Translations under genes and position numbers: made by a program
Part shown: positions 1 through 13,148 of the stretch, in pieces
Numbering within the stretch: position 1 is the stretch's first letter
How the letters are laid out: each line of letters begins with the position of its first letter
From: Episyrphus balteatus
Lineage: Eukaryota > Arthropoda > Insecta > Diptera > Syrphidae
DNA: 64,000 nt
Assembly: GCF_945859705.1 (NCBI RefSeq)
Contig: NC_079134.1
Location: forward strand, 13,123,545-13,187,544
Direction: 5' to 3'
The notes under the pieces: model-generated
Seen by the model: the letters and a program-made list of their open reading frames with translations, nothing else
What the model was told of the DNA's origin: nothing
Database searches by the model: none

Positions 1-2150
1 GTTATGCATCCCTCAACTAATAATACTGCTTCTAAAAAGTCTTACATAATGCTACTGTAGCTTCTTTAAAGCCTTATAAAAGCAGAATTTTTAGTTGGAT
101 CATTCTAAAATGCAGGAAAATGAAAAATTCGGTCAAAATCGGTTCAGGAGATCGTGTGGATGTTTCGTTGAAACTCATTGTTCTTATGAAAAATTTTTAA
201 AATCCTTGGATAACCTAACTTCCGAGACTATAATTCTTCATAATGTCCGCCGATTCTTGAAGAATTCTTTCATTCCTGATTCCGTACTATTACATCACAG
301 AAAAAAAGAAAAAAGAAGAATAAAGAAAAAAAAACTCAAGCTAACTCTGTTTGTACTTTTTGGCATCTATTCGACTCGTCCTCGAATCTATTAAGTGCTT
401 TTAAGTAAAATTGATGAAAATATTCCGTGTTTAAATGTTAGATTTCCTCCTCCTTCTTTTTTTTTTTGTCTCTATCATTTTGATACAGAAGAAAGGGGGT
501 TTTTCCATTCCGATTCCCCTTAATTTTTTTTATTTTCTTTAAATAAATATAACTTGCCGCAACAATTAAACTATTAACCGCGATCTAAAGAAATAGACCG
601 CACCATTCGTCGTAAAATAAAAAAAAAACTTATGTGTTGTAACTTTTCATAGAGGTATATACAAAATTTGTGTGGGATGATGATGTGAATGAGAGTATCT
701 TATAACTACATTTTATTAGCTCACACCAAAGAATGTATGACATTGAGATAGATACTCTTATTTGTTATAGGCTAGCTTTGCGCCTGCAAGCTGCTGCTGC
801 ATTCCATCCATGTGCAAGTTTAATGTTAATTTTTTTTTCTCATTTTTTTTTTCTTAATTATTATTAACAAATGCGCACCATCTCTCAAGTGTTTGGTTGA
901 TGATTATTCTGCGGTGTTGACGATGATGAGTGTTGTTTTTTTTTTTTTTTTTCATTCTGCCTCGATATATCTTATAGATTCAAACCGAACCAGAATAATA
1001 ATAATAATTCCACACTTTCATCACGATCTCGATTTCCGGGCGTGGTTGTATATCAAGCTACTACTTCCATTTGAAAAACCATCTATCTATTAGTTACATA
1101 TATCAAGACTCTACCTTATTTCTGCTTGCTGCTGTGTGTTGCTTAGATGTGCCGATGCGCTTCGCCATTACAACCGAAATCGGTTGTGTAAATATATCAG
1201 TTGGTTTGAAATTAGAACGCAGAAGATGCACAACACATCGAAGCAGCAGTCAGCACACGTGTTATAAATTTATTCTCGATAAATAGATGCAACTATAACT
1301 CTTCCTTGGAACGAACGTCGACTAAGACGGTTTTGGACATTTATTTTATTTCTCCGACATATCTGGAGTAATTGGAGTTTTTTTTTCAAAGAGTAAGCAA
1401 TACGACAATCGTTGATCAACCAGATCGATCTTTGAGAAATGTATTATAAGCTGTGACAAATGTCGGTAATGTTACGTGAACATAACATATTTGCGACCTA
1501 TTGACTTTGGGCGATCGAGCGGCAACACAAAAAGGCGAAGATACAAATGTATATTCTATATATATTTGTCGTCTCGATTGGCAGATTGGTATGGATGACG
1601 GTCATTATGGGAACAAAAAAAAGATCGGATCAAATTTTTTACTCCTATAGAAAAAAAAAAGACGGTTAAGCTTGTAAACCTATACAATATGGAGATGTTG
1701 GATATTATGGAGGAGTGGTTGATGATGCATGGTTTGTGCCTTATCGTTTGGGATGATTTAATTTATTTCTTCAATTTTTTCGATTACGAAATCACAAAAG
1801 CTAGGTATTAAATTGCTTCTGAATTATTAACATTTTAGTAGATGTCACTGTAGGCTATATTTTTTTAAATTGAAGGTTCGGGTAAAACACTAATAATATA
1901 ATTTGTATGTTTTATCACTAACTCTTCTTTTTAGAAATAAAGCAAATCTTAACGAAAAAATTAATACTGAACGAAATAAAGCTGAATTTCGGGCACTTAG
2001 ATTAAATGAAATACTGTTAAACAAGCTGGCAACCTTGATGTCCGGACTTGTTGATTAGTATCGGAGTCTTTTGACTGAAATTATTCCATTCTTATCATAG
2101 TTTTTTCTAAGCTGTTGTTCTTTGCCCATCGGTCAATGTAAAAGGCTTTT
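1..2150. other. AT-rich non-coding DNA, no gene seen
   Basis: No open frame here has a recognisable protein or coding-like composition. The stretch holds long A and T runs (for example around 930-950) and a somewhat GC-richer patch near 1120-1330. The first 100 bases contain variants of a CTTTATAAAAGC-type word that returns at about 3.95, 7.55 and 17.45 kb. I see no RNA gene or well-bounded mobile element. Confidence 0.6.
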
Positions 2151-2159
2151 TCATGGAGA

Positions 2160-3640
2160 TGGACAAAACCAAGAAAAACCAGAACCTCGAAAATTAAAAA
2201 TCCCGAAAGTTCAGAGAAAGTTCCAGAAAATTCCAGAATTTAGCTAGAAAATACTGAAAATCCAAATAAAAAAAAATCCAATGTTTGGAAATACTCGAAA
2301 TTCCAAAATCCACCATATTTTTTTTTATATATATATATTTTGCAACTTTGGAATTTCGTGATTCTTGATGGTGAGTTGGATGCTGTCCTGAGAATGATTG
2401 CGCACATTGGACAAAAAATGATTATGAAGATGGACAAAACCGAGTAAAACCAGAACCTTGAAAATCAAAAATTAAAAAATCGAAAATCCCGAAAGTTCAG
2501 AATTCCAAAATTCGAAATTCTAAAAAATACTGAAAATCCAAAATCAAAAAAAAAAAAATTAAATGCACGACTGGGGTCGCACGTACTTGCTCTTATGCTT
2601 AAAGTAACTCCAATGTTAAAGCTTTTTATTCAAGAAAATTAGGAAAAATTTGATATTTCCAAGAATTTCTAATAATTAATTAAACATCGTTTTAAATGAT
2701 GTTTAAAAAAAAAAAAACCAAGTATGCCATTTTATTACTTGTATAAAAAGCTATTTTTAGAAAAAAATTTTCGAAAATCGTAGGAGCCGTTTTTTAAAAA
2801 ATAATATTTTATATATAAAAAATGTCTAACATTTTTCAAAAAAATAGTTGGTATGCCATTTTGAAGAAATAATTAATTTACACATAAAAACTAAATTTCA
2901 AATTTTTTCATTAATCCGTTTTCAAAAAATTGATTTTCAAAAAAAAAATTTTTGAAATATTTTTTAAAAATCCAAAAATGCGTTTTTTGAAAATTTTAAT
3001 ATTACTTTTGCTTAAACACTTTTGTATAAAAATTTTCATTAAAATCGGGTTAATGTTGTACGAGATATTCAGAAACGAAAAAAACCGTTCTATGACAGGT
3101 ACCGTTAATAACGGTACAAAAAATATTTTTTTTATTTTAAAAGTTGGCTACAACAAACAAAAATTTGAATCAAAATCGTTTGAGCCGTTTTTGAAAAAAA
3201 AAATAACTTTTGTATTTCCGTTATATGGTAACGTGGTCATAAAAAAAAAATTTCAATTTCCCCTCTAGGGAATCACCAAAAACTGTTAACTACCAAGTTT
3301 GAAGAAAATCACTTCACTTGTTTAGGCTACAGCTCCAGATAGAGACAGACACACAGACAGACAGAATTGCCGGACCCACTTTTTTGGCATTCTCCATCAT
3401 TGTAATGTCATGTAAAATTGTTATATCGAGTTCGATTTTTTTTACGAATCCTAAACTTGCCCTATAGTACCTATATCGGCAACAAAAACAAAGTCCCAAA
3501 AATCCAATATTTAGAAATACTCGAAATTCCAAAAACCTCCATGTTTTTTTTTATATAACTTTGGAATTTCGTGATTCTGGATTTTCGGAATTTTTAATTT
3601 GGTGAGTTGGTTGGTGTCCTAAAAATGATTGTACAAACTA
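2160..3640. repeat. Degenerate repeat interrupted by an inserted element
   Basis: Two related blocks flank the insertion at 2560-3468. A phrase running through GGAAATACTCGAAATTCCAA and then CTTTGGAATTTCGTGATTCT occurs at about 2286-2375 and again at about 3509-3580. Both copies are followed by a GTGAGTTGG phrase and a similar ATGATTG phrase. A second sub-repeat (GGACAAAACC, then CCAGAACC, then ATCCCGAAAGTTCAG) occurs at 2160-2215 and 2431-2495. The arrangement shows an older repeat, perhaps tandem, split by a later insertion. The family is not recognised. Confidence 0.6.
2560..3468 (-). mobile_element. Interspersed element copy A (about 0.9 kb, non-autonomous)
   Basis: This is the longest of four related copies in the window. 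Read on the minus strand it starts near TATAGGGCAAGT (half of the palindrome seen at the start of copies B and C). It passes through GATGATGGAG-like and GTCTGTCTGTG-like blocks, then a TTTTCTTCAAACTTGGTA phrase and a CAAAAACGGCTCAAACGATT phrase. It ends with GAGCAAGTACGTGCGACC and GTCGTGCATTTA. The same blocks occur in the same order in the copies at 26.1 and 32.9 kb. There is no transposase or reverse transcriptase frame, so it is non-autonomous. The class is uncertain. The end palindrome and T-rich target fit a Helitron-like or other MITE-like element, but no target duplication is clear. Confidence 0.7.
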
Positions 3641-6600
3641 TGTACTAAATTCTTGACTTTTTCAGGCACTTCGGGGCTTTGAATTCTCTCCGGAGCTGCC
3701 AGTCATTATAGCTGGACTGAGTTCTTGAACAAGTTTTTTATTTTCATAATATTGAATTCACTCTAAAAAAAAACTTAGGACTAACACTGTTCTTGAAATT
3801 TACCTCTTAAGTGAAGCCGGTCAAATAATTATTGGTATCTTTCTTTAAAAATCAGCCGTTTTGTCCTGCTTCCGGCAAGCAGTCATCCAAGTGATTTATA
3901 TTGCAACACCGATAAAAAAATTAAATCTAGAATTTACTGCTTCTATAAAGCTACTTTAAGGCTTTTATAAGAAGATTATAAGCTTTTAAGAAAGTCTTAG
4001 CGCATTTCGGTAAAATGTCAAATATCAGATATCAAATCAATAAAGCTTCGGTTAAGCTTGTTTTATGTTTATTACAAGAAAAACCTTTTCGAAGTTTTAT
4101 CGAACTCCTATAGCGAATTAAGGAGAGTTGAACCATGATTCTTCTCCATATTCATGGTTTCATGGTCTATCGCTATAGATATCCATTTGATTCATAGTAT
4201 AGTTAAAAAAATTCAAGAAAGATTTAAAGAATTCTATTAATTTTTTTTTGTTAAATATACGTTTTTTAATGACAATAACCTCTTATAAATTGAATATAGT
4301 CCCACCCTTTTTCATTACATCATCCTTAAGCAAATTCTCAAGATGAAGACCCAACAGTCGAAATCTGAATCAACAGTTTAATGAACGTAAAAACTTTGGT
4401 ACTTGTTGAATTTATTTGTCTCCTTTTATTTTCTCTTTTCTTAACCATGACGCCAAGCAAAAACAAAAGCAAAAAAAATATCGATTCTTCAGCTAATGTC
4501 TTCTTCATGACGCATCACCCTTGCTATATATCAGTTTTCTTTTTTTCTTTCCCTTGAGTGTTGACCACAATTGCCACTGGTCTACTATACCACCCTCCAA
4601 GTGTCCACAAGAGAATGAAAGAAATAAACTTACTTGTGGTTCTATGCGTTTGAAGTATTATAGTAGTTTTCCCCTTCCTTAAATACTTTTTACTCCCTTT
4701 TTTGCATTCTTTTATAAATATTTAATTGAATTTCTTCACTAACTTGCTTGTTCTTGAGTTTTTTTTTTTGTTTTCTTTTTTGTGTTATAAAGTGATATTT
4801 AGAAAAAGAAGAAGAAATAAACAAACCGCACAAAAGCAATCAATTTGTCAAACTTATACGGTGTACACATTAATAGCACCAATTAGTTTATAGAAAACAT
4901 AATCACGTCATCAAAAATTATCATTGTCATCATCGTCGACGATGAAGACGAAGAAGAAGTTAACAAAAATGGTTTGGAAATTAATTTTATAAAGAATGAA
5001 GATGTTTTAAGCCAGTTGACAAGAATTCTTTTAAATAAAAATTTCATTGTTGTTCTTTTTATGGATTATAGACAAAAATAAACACAAAATTACAGAGAAT
5101 TAGAAAGAAGTGACCTTGACTGAAGTTTTTTTTTTATAAGCTTCCATTTTAAGCGTGTGTTGGTGGTTTATTTATTTATAGTGTGTCATTAGAAATGAAG
5201 ATGTGGTTTTCTTAGAAAAGATATAATAAAGACCTGCTGCAGACGACTGCGACTTATTGGAAGAAATGACATTAACACGTTTATTGAAAAGAAGAAACAC
5301 CTTAAGAATTTTAAAGACAAGTTATTAAGGTTTTGGAAAGACAACTTTTGGGAGAAAAGTCAGTGGAACGTAGTAAACTTTTTGAGAGTTGGTTCTTGGT
5401 TTCTTGTTCTTAAAAGACGTATAAATTAAAATTTGGTTTGATAAAATGTCAGCACTATTTCTAACATCTTGTTCTCGTTCCACCAAATCAGTTTCCGAAG
5501 GCAAACTCTAATATTTCCCGTATAATTTTATTATAAAAAAAATAGATTGTTGCACAAGCAAGCAATCTTCAAGAGTTTTAATCCAGATTTCCATTATCAT
5601 TCTAGCATATTTTCAGCAGAAATAAAAGTCCAAAAGCTCTTACTTTATACAAAGAGCATCAGATCAGGTACATCAGCAGCTATTAGAAAGCCTCCTATTG
5701 GTTTTATTGATAGCTGGAAATAGTATTAATAAAGCCTTCTAAATCAGCATCAATTAGCAGTAGCTCAGGTACAACACCTGGACTGGATACCACTATAGCA
5801 GACTTGTAAAAGCTTTTTTGGTAATTCAGCAGTTGAAATGTAGATCAGCAGGTATGGCCTAGGAAACAAGTGTTGTTTCATCGACAGAAGGAAATAGCTT
5901 CGGTAAATAAGCATTGGTACATCAGTTGGAACTTTGTTAAAAAAGAAGGTTTAACCCTCTGTAGGCACACATCTTTTTTGCGAATTTGGTTTATACTTTT
6001 TCATGTCGCTAGAACTTTTTTCGGTCTCACTATTTTATAGAGAATCATATATGAAATTGATGAAGAATATTCCGAGGAATTCGAATATTGTATTCACAAT
6101 TCAAAACAAATGTATTTTCACCCTTATAAAGACACTTTTAATTTGTGACAAGTAAATGCACACCTCCCAACACTTTTCTAGAAACTAAAGACTTAGAAAA
6201 GACATTAAAGTCCAACAGCACTGATCCCAGCAAGGAACTGATTAATATAATATAACCACGGAAATGACAGAAATAAGGCTTTTTCGCCAAGTCTTTTAGG
6301 ACTAATAATATTGTCGTTTCAACACAAACTGATTTCAATAGTTACTTATCATCATCATTCTGAAATTGTGTTGATTTAATAACAGCTTTTTCTTTCACGG
6401 AAACCATTGATACTATGCATCAAGCTTAATTGCTTCCAATAACCTACCTCAACACTATTAACTCTGTAACTTTTTTGTTGAAAAAAAAGAGATGACCTAT
6501 TAACCCTTCTTTGCATTCCTAGAAGAAGAAGCATCATCATAGTGGATGGATATAGAATAAACAATGCCCCGCATCTAAAAATCAAATATTTACCATGATG

Positions 6601-7795
6601 TTTTCTAACTCATCCCACATTGTTTACAGCAAAAACAGTGTCACGTCCGGTTCCGTGTGTTTGCTTATAACTCTGGGGTGTGAAGAAATAACAAAAATAG
6701 AAGCAAAAAAAAAAAAATATCCGTCTGGGTTTGTCTGCAAAAAATAAAATTCTGATCATGCGGTGGACAAGAGGGATTAAATGGAATTAAATTCTTTTGC
6801 TTGTTTTATTTTACATTTTTTAGTGTAGAACGACACGACGAGTAGTTGAGAGTTGCTGCTGTGTTTTTCAAATGTATTCAACAGATGCAGATTAAGTTCA
6901 AGTGTTTTGTTTGGTTGGATATCTGATTAAAAAAAACACTGTGTTGCACGTTGACAAGCGACACATATAAGAGTCACAACAAAACAATTGTTGACGATTC
7001 CAAAACAGATTGATATAAGGTTGCAATATTCTCTTAAAGATTTCTTTGTCTAAAAAAAATGACAGATTAATAAGGCAAAGTAATATGGTGTCAAATGTTA
7101 AGTTTGGAAAGTAATAAGAGGACAATTGTTAAAGAATATAAAGATGCTTAAGGGGATTTAATGTTTAACAGAAGATTGTGTGAAAATATTGGATAACTTC
7201 ATTAAGAATCCAATTTCTATGTCACATCATGATCTTTGGTATCGCATCAAAGAACACTGAAAAACGCAAACTGATTCTTGCACATGCGACTAACCTGGAT
7301 ATAAGATATCTTAACAGGGAATTATTGAAATAAAAATTTTACGTGTAACCAATTAATTCTCTTGAGTTTTCTTCTGAGAAAATATTTTTTGTTTCTGTCG
7401 TTAAATTAATTTAGCAAGAAAAAAGTTTCTAATGTATTTACTATTTTTTGTTCATCAGAATGACATCTTTTACACAGAACGAATTCGGAAAATATTACTT
7501 TCAAAACCTCCCTATTAACAATTTTGCCCCCTTTAAGCTTTATAGGTGCTACTGTAACTGATATAAAGCTTTATAGAATCAGTCTCCTACCCTGTGGTAA
7601 GTTGTAGGTGACATTGTGATTTTTAAGTTGCTTATAAAGGAACAGCTTAGTCCTCTGGTAGAGTCCGACACCTTTCGTATCAATTTATACATACAGTAGA
7701 ATCGAAGTTTGCTTTCTATAAATAATAAATTGAACTGGAACAGCTCATTGAATTCTAGTGACTCTACCAAGAAGCTTGACTGTTGTAGTGTTTTT
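3641..7795. other. AT-rich non-coding DNA, no gene seen
   Basis: Only short chance frames are present. Around 5590-5960 short words of the type ATCAGCAG and CAGTTGAAA recur, comparable with 61.6-61.9 kb, but no boundary can be drawn. A CAT/GAAGAA-rich patch lies at 4920-4965. No tRNA, rRNA or conserved exon was recognised. Confidence 0.55.
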
Positions 7796-7984
7796 TTAAT
7801 AAGCTATAGAATCGGGGGTAAAGTCTAGGCACGAGATCGCCGGCAAACATATGAGACTTGCCGCATTTTCAAAATAGTGTTGATCTGAGAGGATGAAAAG
7901 GAATCGTCCTAGTTTGGATCCCTGTAGAACGCAGGATTTTATGACTTCTGTTGTTGAGAAGCAGCTATTAAATATGAACGAATA
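7796..7984 (-). pseudogene. Fossil of a LINE (Jockey-like) reverse transcriptase
   Basis: A 62-codon stop-free frame on the minus strand contains VLQGSKLGRFLFILS. It aligns with the conserved reverse-transcriptase block of Jockey-type LINEs (usual form GVPQGSxLGPLLF). Just before it STTEVIKSC matches the usual lead-in to that block. The downstream YADD active-site block is not visible and stops close the frame at both ends, so this is a short dead remnant. The strand and family class are fairly secure. The exact clade is not. Confidence 0.6.
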
Positions 7985-9060
7985 TCATGAGGCGGATGGA
8001 TTTGAACCCAGAGCTCTGACTTAATAGTTCATAGCATAGTAAAGAGATTATGGTAAAATCAATTCACTTTCGGCTATATTAAGCCAAACTCTATTTTAAA
8101 GGTATTTCTTTATATCGATAAAATATTTTTGAACAGAATCCAAAATTTATAAAAAAAAACACACACAAAATCGATGTAATTTCGTTATTTGTTTTAAGAA
8201 TTTAGAATAGAAAACTCAACGCAGATAAATGCCTTCACCTTCAAGCTTTTGAATTTGATACTGGCCTTGCTAAAGCTTCTATCAACAACTCAGGTACCTA
8301 CATTGCATTGTAGCCATGAAATTGTTATCTCTTTTCGTCGCGAATTTATTAGTCATCAGTCTAAGAAAGTCCCTCAAAAGTCCAAAGACTTTAGCTTGAC
8401 ATTTTTTTTTTTTAGAAACTGTCATAAAACCCAAAACCTCATGGTCAAAATGATGAAATATCAACATAAATTTGCACCAAACAAGCAAAAAAAAATTATT
8501 TGTCTTCTTTTTTTATAGCTTTTTGCCATAAAAAAAATTATAAAAAATATATAAAATTAACCTCTTGTCCACTTGCACTTATCTGTCTATCTTTCTCTTT
8601 AAAATAAAAAAGAATTAGATACGCTTAAAAAAATTAAGTAAAGAAATTGATTTCATTTTTTTTTGTTAGCAACATCATCATCATCATTTTTTTTATGGCT
8701 CATCTTCACTTTCGATTTCTTAATAAGAAAGTACCATCATCTCTGGTTTGATGAATGTTATGTCATTAACACAGTTGTTTATAGAATATTAACATCTATT
8801 TTTGTGGTGACATATCTCTTGTGGAAATATATGTGTTATTATGAGTGGACCATACATCATTGACCTCTTCCTCATTTCAATTGGCCCCCCAACTGTGTGA
8901 AATACATATAACAATTGGACTCTTTGTCACAAATTGTTAACTATGTTTATGTACAGTACTTTGCTGCGCTGCATCTGTCACCATCAGAATTCAGATGCGT
9001 AGCTTGAAAGGGTTCGCATTATTCATTGAAAACAGTATTATCATGTCAAAAATTCACCGG
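7985..9060. other. Non-coding DNA, no gene seen
   Basis: AT-rich DNA with A and T runs and a short CAT run near 8673-8690. A GGATTTGAACCC word at about 7998 resembles a tRNA B box on the minus strand, but no tRNA can be folded from its surroundings. Confidence 0.5.
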
Positions 9061-9074
9061 AACATAAGAATCCA

Positions 9075-9624
9075 CATACATTCCACAAATGATCGTTTTA
9101 AATAAATTAATATAATATCAAATTTCTGTGTAACTAATTTTTTTCTAGAGTTAACGTATTGTAAAGATCCAAAAAGGATTGTGGAACGTATTCATTTTAA
9201 GAAATAAAAGCTGTGGAATGTAAAACTGAGTTGCTATTACTTTTTGATGTTCATTCAAACTGAGAAACGTAGCTGATTTATATTCAAAAGTGATTTCTTA
9301 GCCTTAAACTTTGAAAATATCGAATGTGGATCGTAAATGAATACGTTCCACAATGGTGAAATGTGTGTGACATGTGTCAAATCATCATTTATAGTTGATT
9401 TAATAGATATGGGGAGAAACCGCCAAAGGTTTTTTGTTGTAGGTACAATTTTTCTGAAGAGAAAAAATTACAAATACGTTCCACACCTTGTTTAGATCGG
9501 TTATCCGTACAAAAACGACTTTTGAAGCCAGTGGATCGTAGGAAAACAAGAAAGATAAAATAGGAAAACTTAAAATTTGTCAACGGAACTACAAGATTCT
9601 AAAATAGAAGGTGTGGAACGTAAA
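9075..9624. repeat. Cluster of the GTGGAACGTA motif in both orientations
   Basis: GTGGAACGTA or a one-base variant occurs at 9181, 9213, 9326, 9532 and 9613 on the plus strand, and as TACGTTCCAC at 9342 and 9476. That is seven times in about 440 bases of otherwise ordinary AT-rich DNA. An ACTGAG word follows two of them. The arrangement resembles the motif arrays in the Foldback-like elements further along, but I could not find clean terminal repeats or a target duplication. It could also be a cluster of binding sites. Confidence 0.55.
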
Positions 9625-10959
9625 CATTTCACGCAAGTGAAACTGAGTAAAAGGTCTTAAGTTGAAGTATTTCACCTCCCTTAGATCATCGATTTAAAAA
9701 CTTTTAATGATTTTTCACCATCACTTTTTCTTCCACTTCTCATTTCTCTGTAAAAAATAAACTTTTTTATGTTATCAATCCCCTTTTAAAGCTACGGCTT
9801 TTCTCTATATCAATCCATTCCCATCATCAAATATAAACCCTCGTTCGACCATAACATCCAGTAATTGTTCTTTTTATCTCTTACTACACTTGCATAGATA
9901 CATATATAACGACTTTATAGTTAACAGATGGTTTTATGCAGGAAGACCCATCATCTATATAACACAAAAAAAAACAATCCACGGATTTGAAAAAAAAAAA
10001 AAATTGAGGATTGGCCGATTTGTGGTACTTTTCTTTCTAAGCCTTTAATGGTTTCGCTCCATCAAACATTTTGTCCAATCCTCCACTCTCTATACCCCAT
10101 TCTTTCTAATCTCTGATGTGTCTATATAGAAACAAAGAACCAAATCATAAGGGTAATACGCTGCTTAGTTTGACAACTTATACAGACGACCAAACCCGTG
10201 GCGTGTCACAATTCCATATGAATAAATAGTGGTGAACGGAACCACACGAGCTATTACAGCACACAAAGATTAGAAATCTGCGGACGATATACAGCTTTAA
10301 TGTCCACACCCTAAATTTCGAAATATCGGCCGGCCTGAATTTTGAAGAAGACAATAAACACAAATAAAAAAAAACTAATTTCCTTCTTCAAGCTTCTTTG
10401 GTTTGAGAGTTCTTGGAAGAATTCGGTAATATCGAAGATTCGAAGACCATGGAATATAGACTTATAATGTACGTCATTAATGGGACATATAAAATAGAAA
10501 ACAAAGTGTTCTTTCTGAAACGCATACTTTATCGGTGATCTCGCAAGAGGTTACCCCAAAGCATTACCTCCCCTGAAATAAGCTAGAAGTTATTTTATGT
10601 TCGTTTTTTTTTTTCTTTTTTTTTCTTGGGGCTTGATTATATTGAGACATAGCAGCACTTTGTGTTCACTCACCATTCAAAAGACTGTTTCTTTGGAATC
10701 TTGTCCTTCTTTTGCGATGTGCGTCGTTCAGTTCTAACGATCATCGTCTCTATACTCGATGTCATTGTCATTTGCCCTGGTTTTTTATGTGGATGCCCGA
10801 GAGTTTAAGTAATGTTTCCGTGGTATTGTGCGTGGTGTTAATTTTCATTAATTTCAAACCAGCACACACAATAATTTTGGCATTTAGATTGAGTTATCAT
10901 TTAATCTAAGAAAAGAATATGAGTGCTTTGTGGTTTTGAATGGATTTTTAGAATGTTTG

Positions 10960-12200
10960 GCCGGGTAATCGTATGCGTGATCGAATAAGAAAAAAAGGAA
11001 CTTCTAATTTCACCATGCGATCATTTCGCAACTTGTATAAAACCATTTTATTCAATTTTATTAGATAGTTTACCATTAATTACGGACTTTTGTTTAGTAA
11101 ATGTAACTTATGACATGTAAAAATTTTGCAAAATGTGATCTGGTGTATGAAATACCATTTCGCATTCAAAAAGTTGTTTCGCATTCCACAAAACGTTGTT
11201 TCGCATGTTGATTTCGTCCTTTTTCAGAATACCAACTGGATTGTTTGGACTTGAATGCTTCTCCGTGTTGCATTTGTTTTTTTTTTTTATATGTGAGGGC
11301 TTCAGTTTAACATGATCCTTGCGAATCGCAATTTTATTTGCGAACTAAAATTGGTCATATTCTTTTATTACTTCTAAGCTTTGCTGGACTTTATATAAGC
11401 ACTATGCTCTTAGTTAGTTAAGTTCTGTGCTGTTGTTTTCACGCAAAATTTGCAAAAAAAAATTATCGCCTTAATTCCTTCAAGATCGCAAAGTAAAAAT
11501 GTATTTCTTTTTCTTATTAATTATTTACAAGGAAACTATTAGCAAAGCTCTTGAAATACCTGAAAAAAGATTTGCATTGCATTGCGGTGCACGGTTCAAT
11601 ATTTGGTTTGACTCATACTCATAGCATAAAGCAGTTTTTTTTTCGAATGCAAGTTTGCGAAGCAAAATATTTGTGAAATAAATTCTTTCAAAATTGCGAA
11701 ATCGATAAAAATGTTTCCAAGTTTTTTTCTATTCCAATTATATTTACAAGGAAATTTTTTTTATTCATATATAAAATATTGCTAGAGTTGCGAAATCAGT
11801 TTTTAATTTTTTTGGATGTAGTTGAAAATATTCAATAATGATAGCAAAAAAAAAAATATTTTAAAATATTGAGAATGAGTTGCGATATGTGCGCAGTTAA
11901 TTTTTGGGATTGTGTTGGACAATATGCAATTTTCTTACCAAAAGATTTCAAGTTAAAAGTGATTTATGGGGAGTTCATGAGTAATTATTTCACAATATTT
12001 TATCACAAAAATATTTATTTCTCCCGAAGTTTGTAAATAGAAAACTCTCAACTTTCTCATTATGCCAAACTTGTTGCAAATTTTTCAATTTTGATTATTT
12101 TAAACCTGCAACTTGTTGTTTCGCAATAATTCATTTTACTGAGAAGAGATTGGCAATAAAAAACTTCGCAAAATGACACTTCGCAATGTCATGTTCTTTT
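10960..12200. repeat. Dispersed TTTCGCAA/TTGCGAAA motif array
   Basis: TTTCGCA, TTCGCAA or their reverse complements recur more than a dozen times across about 1.2 kb. Examples lie near 11024, 11158, 11177, 11201, 11330, 11655, 11693, 11790, 12119, 12165 and 12180. Spacing is irregular and both strands are used. The intervening DNA is not obviously repeated. It fits the same style as the other motif arrays in the window. The ends of a presumed element are not resolved. Confidence 0.5.
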
Positions 12201-12214
12201 TTCATATTACTTTA

Positions 12215-12402
12215 AATCGGCGTATTCAGATTTAAAATTAAAAGTTTGTACCAGGTTGAGTAAATGATAAGAAGAGGACCTAATTGACTGCCTTGAGGGA
12301 CCTCTGATTTAGAAAGCAGATTTAAAATTTGAAAAGGTTTAATGTTAAGACCGAGCATTTGAAAGAATAGATGTTTATGAAGAAATATTATAAAGGTCCA
12401 AT
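12215..12402 (-). pseudogene. Second fossil of a LINE reverse transcriptase
   Basis: The minus strand reads VPQGSQLGPLLIIY, an almost intact copy of the Jockey-type block GVPQGSxLGPLLF. The upstream codons LNIKPFQILNLLSKSE stay open in the same frame and resemble the usual strand before that block. The catalytic YADD block is not found downstream, so the element is truncated. It differs in sequence from the fossil at 7.8-8.0 kb and is probably a separate insertion. Confidence 0.6.
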
Positions 12403-13127
12403 CCTAAAAATTGTGCAATGACGTCAGTTTTTCAAGAACAGCAGGCACTGAAAATCGCAAATTCACAAAGAATTTTTTTTAAAACTGTTAAGGTTTCTGT
12501 AAGCAGTCAAATGTTATTTGCCTGCCTGTTGATTCTTATGAAACTTTCTTAAAGTGTCAAATACTCCAACACTATCAAACACTTTATTGTGTGGTCTTTC
12601 CTATTTCGCATATATAGATAGAAAATACTAAATGAAATATAAAAATTCAAAGCCAAATCATTCCATTTATCTCTTTAGGTCAAGATAAGATTAAACAATC
12701 AGACCAAACTAAGACAAAATGCTTATATATGTGTGCCAATAATGTTCTCTATACTTAAATATATATATATTTTTCAAAGTAAATACTCACTAACAACACA
12801 CAAAATGAAAAACAACAGACAACAACAACAACAATACAAAAATAGCCTTTTTTCTTCAATCATCTTATGGCAATTCTTGCGTATCTATCTATTATGGGGA
12901 CTATTTGTAGTCTTTTGAAGAGATAGAGAAGATGTATACCTACTTTATTCGTATCTTTTCAAATGAAAATTCACATCTTTACGTACATATTCAATTTATA
13001 TAATGTTTGTATGGTTATATTTTAAGAAAGAACTTCAAGTCCATACAAGTGACAATTATCATCAATCATTCAAGCATCTCTTGCTTTAAGAAAATAACAA
13101 CAACAAAAATCATTGAGGGGTTGAACT

Positions 13128-13148
13128 CCCCCCCCCCCCCCCCCCCCC
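13128..13148. repeat. Run of 21 cytosines
   Basis: An uninterrupted 21-base C tract stands in AT-rich DNA, where G and C runs are otherwise rare and A and T runs common. The complementary strand is a G21 run able to form G-quadruplex structures. Its true length may be uncertain because such runs sequence poorly. Confidence 0.9.

Noticed and set aside
2930..3268. 112-codon frame
   Set aside because: Lies inside the AT-rich centre of the interspersed element and is rich in K, F and I from A and T runs.
7990..8020. tRNA-like B box (GGATTTGAACCC), and a similar word near 15263
   Set aside because: No A box at the right distance and no cloverleaf could be drawn. Probably chance or a SINE scrap.
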